64,000 nucleotides of DNA, taken from contig NZ_CP132294.1 in the NCBI RefSeq assembly GCF_030734285.1, forward strand, positions 3,658,001-3,722,000, read 5' to 3'. Of the stretch, positions 63,594 to 64,000 are shown in pieces; within the stretch, counting starts at the first letter, position 1, and every line of letters starts with the position of its first letter. A program made the translations under genes and the position numbers. The DNA is from Natronococcus sp. AD-5. Its GTDB lineage: Archaea; Halobacteriota; Halobacteria; Halobacteriales; Natrialbaceae. The notes under the pieces are model-generated. The model had not been told where the DNA came from. It did not search any database and saw only the letters and a list, made by a program, of their open reading frames with translations.

Positions 63594-64000
63594 ATGGTCG
63601 TAATCCTTCAGTTTCGAACGCCCGTCGTCGACTCCGAATTCGGCGAGGCGCTTCGAGTGCAGGACGGGGCTTCCATCGAACTCGAGACGCTCGTTCCGAG
63701 CGGAAGGCGATCGATCCCGTTCTTCTGGATCTACGCTGCGCCGCCGGAGCCGATCGTCGACTCCCTCAGCGGCCACGGGTCGGTCGAGCGCGTCGAAATC
63801 GTCGATCGCATCGCCGACGCGACGCTCGTCGCGATCGAGTGGCGTCCCGAATCCGACACCGTGTTCCAGGACATCGAGGTCTGCGACGGGCAGATTCTCC
63901 GAGCGGTTTGTCAGGACGACCACTGGGAGTTCAGCGTTCGCTTTCCCGATCACGAGAACCTCTCGGCGTTCAGAGAACGCTGCGAACGCGACGACGTCGC
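63594..64000 (+). CDS. HTH-10/BAT-type regulator, 5' part
   Basis: At least 135 codons of a gene truncated by the right edge. MVVILQFRTPVVDSEFGEAL begins the BAT-like N-terminal sensor; SIPFFWIYAAPPEPIVDSL and ILRAVCQDDHWEFSVRFPDH are further beta-strand blocks of this haloarchaeal family. The HTH-10 domain expected at the C-terminus is outside the window. ATG 63594. Confidence 0.75.
   Translation, partial: MVVILQFRTPVVDSEFGEALRVQDGASIELETLVPSGRRSIPFFWIYAAPPEPIVDSLSGHGSVERVEIVDRIADATLVAIEWRPESDTVFQDIEVCDGQILRAVCQDDHWEFSVRFPDHENLSAFRERCERDDV

Overview
The window is a piece of a high-GC haloarchaeal chromosome. The evidence is the acidic proteome, the split RNA polymerase subunits (H, B'', B', A', A''), ribosomal proteins L10e, S12 and S7, EF-2, HTH-10/BAT-type regulators, several small haloarchaea-only families, and many TATA-like boxes about 26 nt upstream of start codons, which fits leaderless transcription. 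No complete insertion sequence, integrase or CRISPR array was seen. The species cannot be fixed from the sequence alone; the gene content resembles the Natrialbales.

Layout. 1-7.4 kb: the 5' part of a beta-carbonic anhydrase, a quinone-oxidoreductase-like MDR enzyme, an ABC exporter pair, an M50-CBS membrane protease, a small winged-helix protein, rpl10e, an ATP-grasp ligase and an Hsp20. 7.4-11 kb: divergent type II and type I GAPDH genes, then pgk, with a palindrome over the type I GAPDH start codon. 11-17 kb: an M29-like peptidase, a zinc-finger protein, two PCMT-family genes and a large receiver/GAF/HTH-10 regulator. 17-18 kb: a decayed PD-(D/E)XK endonuclease beside two identical tRNA-Asp genes. 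18-38.9 kb: the transcription/translation block rpoH-B2-B1-A1-A2-nusA ... rps12-rps7 ... fusA, broken by two insertions. The first is an aldehyde dehydrogenase plus a V4R-like protein. The second is an AT-rich island with two large CHAT (caspase-fold) proteins flanking a 41-residue exported-peptide gene, preceded by a RecA/KaiC-like protein. 39-46 kb: serS and an ion-homeostasis group (PhoU/TrkA-C protein, split MgtE, two CrcB subunits behind a fluoride riboswitch, a CDF transporter with an operator-like palindrome). 46-54 kb: a metallo-beta-lactamase, an acyl-CoA synthetase, an extremely acidic Tat lipoprotein, a second split MgtE pair and an AOR-family oxidoreductase. 54-59 kb: an MFS transporter divergent from eutBCA (ethanolamine ammonia-lyase and reactivase). 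59-64 kb: a thiolase with a duplicated tail fossil, lineage-specific proteins, a lipoate-ligase-like protein, an M23-like protein and a truncated HTH-10 regulator.

The candidate new system is the CHAT / small exported peptide / KaiC-like module at 30.3-35.6 kb. Both CHAT proteins keep an intact His/Cys pair; one is split by a frameshift immediately after the catalytic Cys in a GTGA stop/start overlap. The second strong observation is a fluoride riboswitch with a preserved pseudoknot in front of the paired crcB genes.
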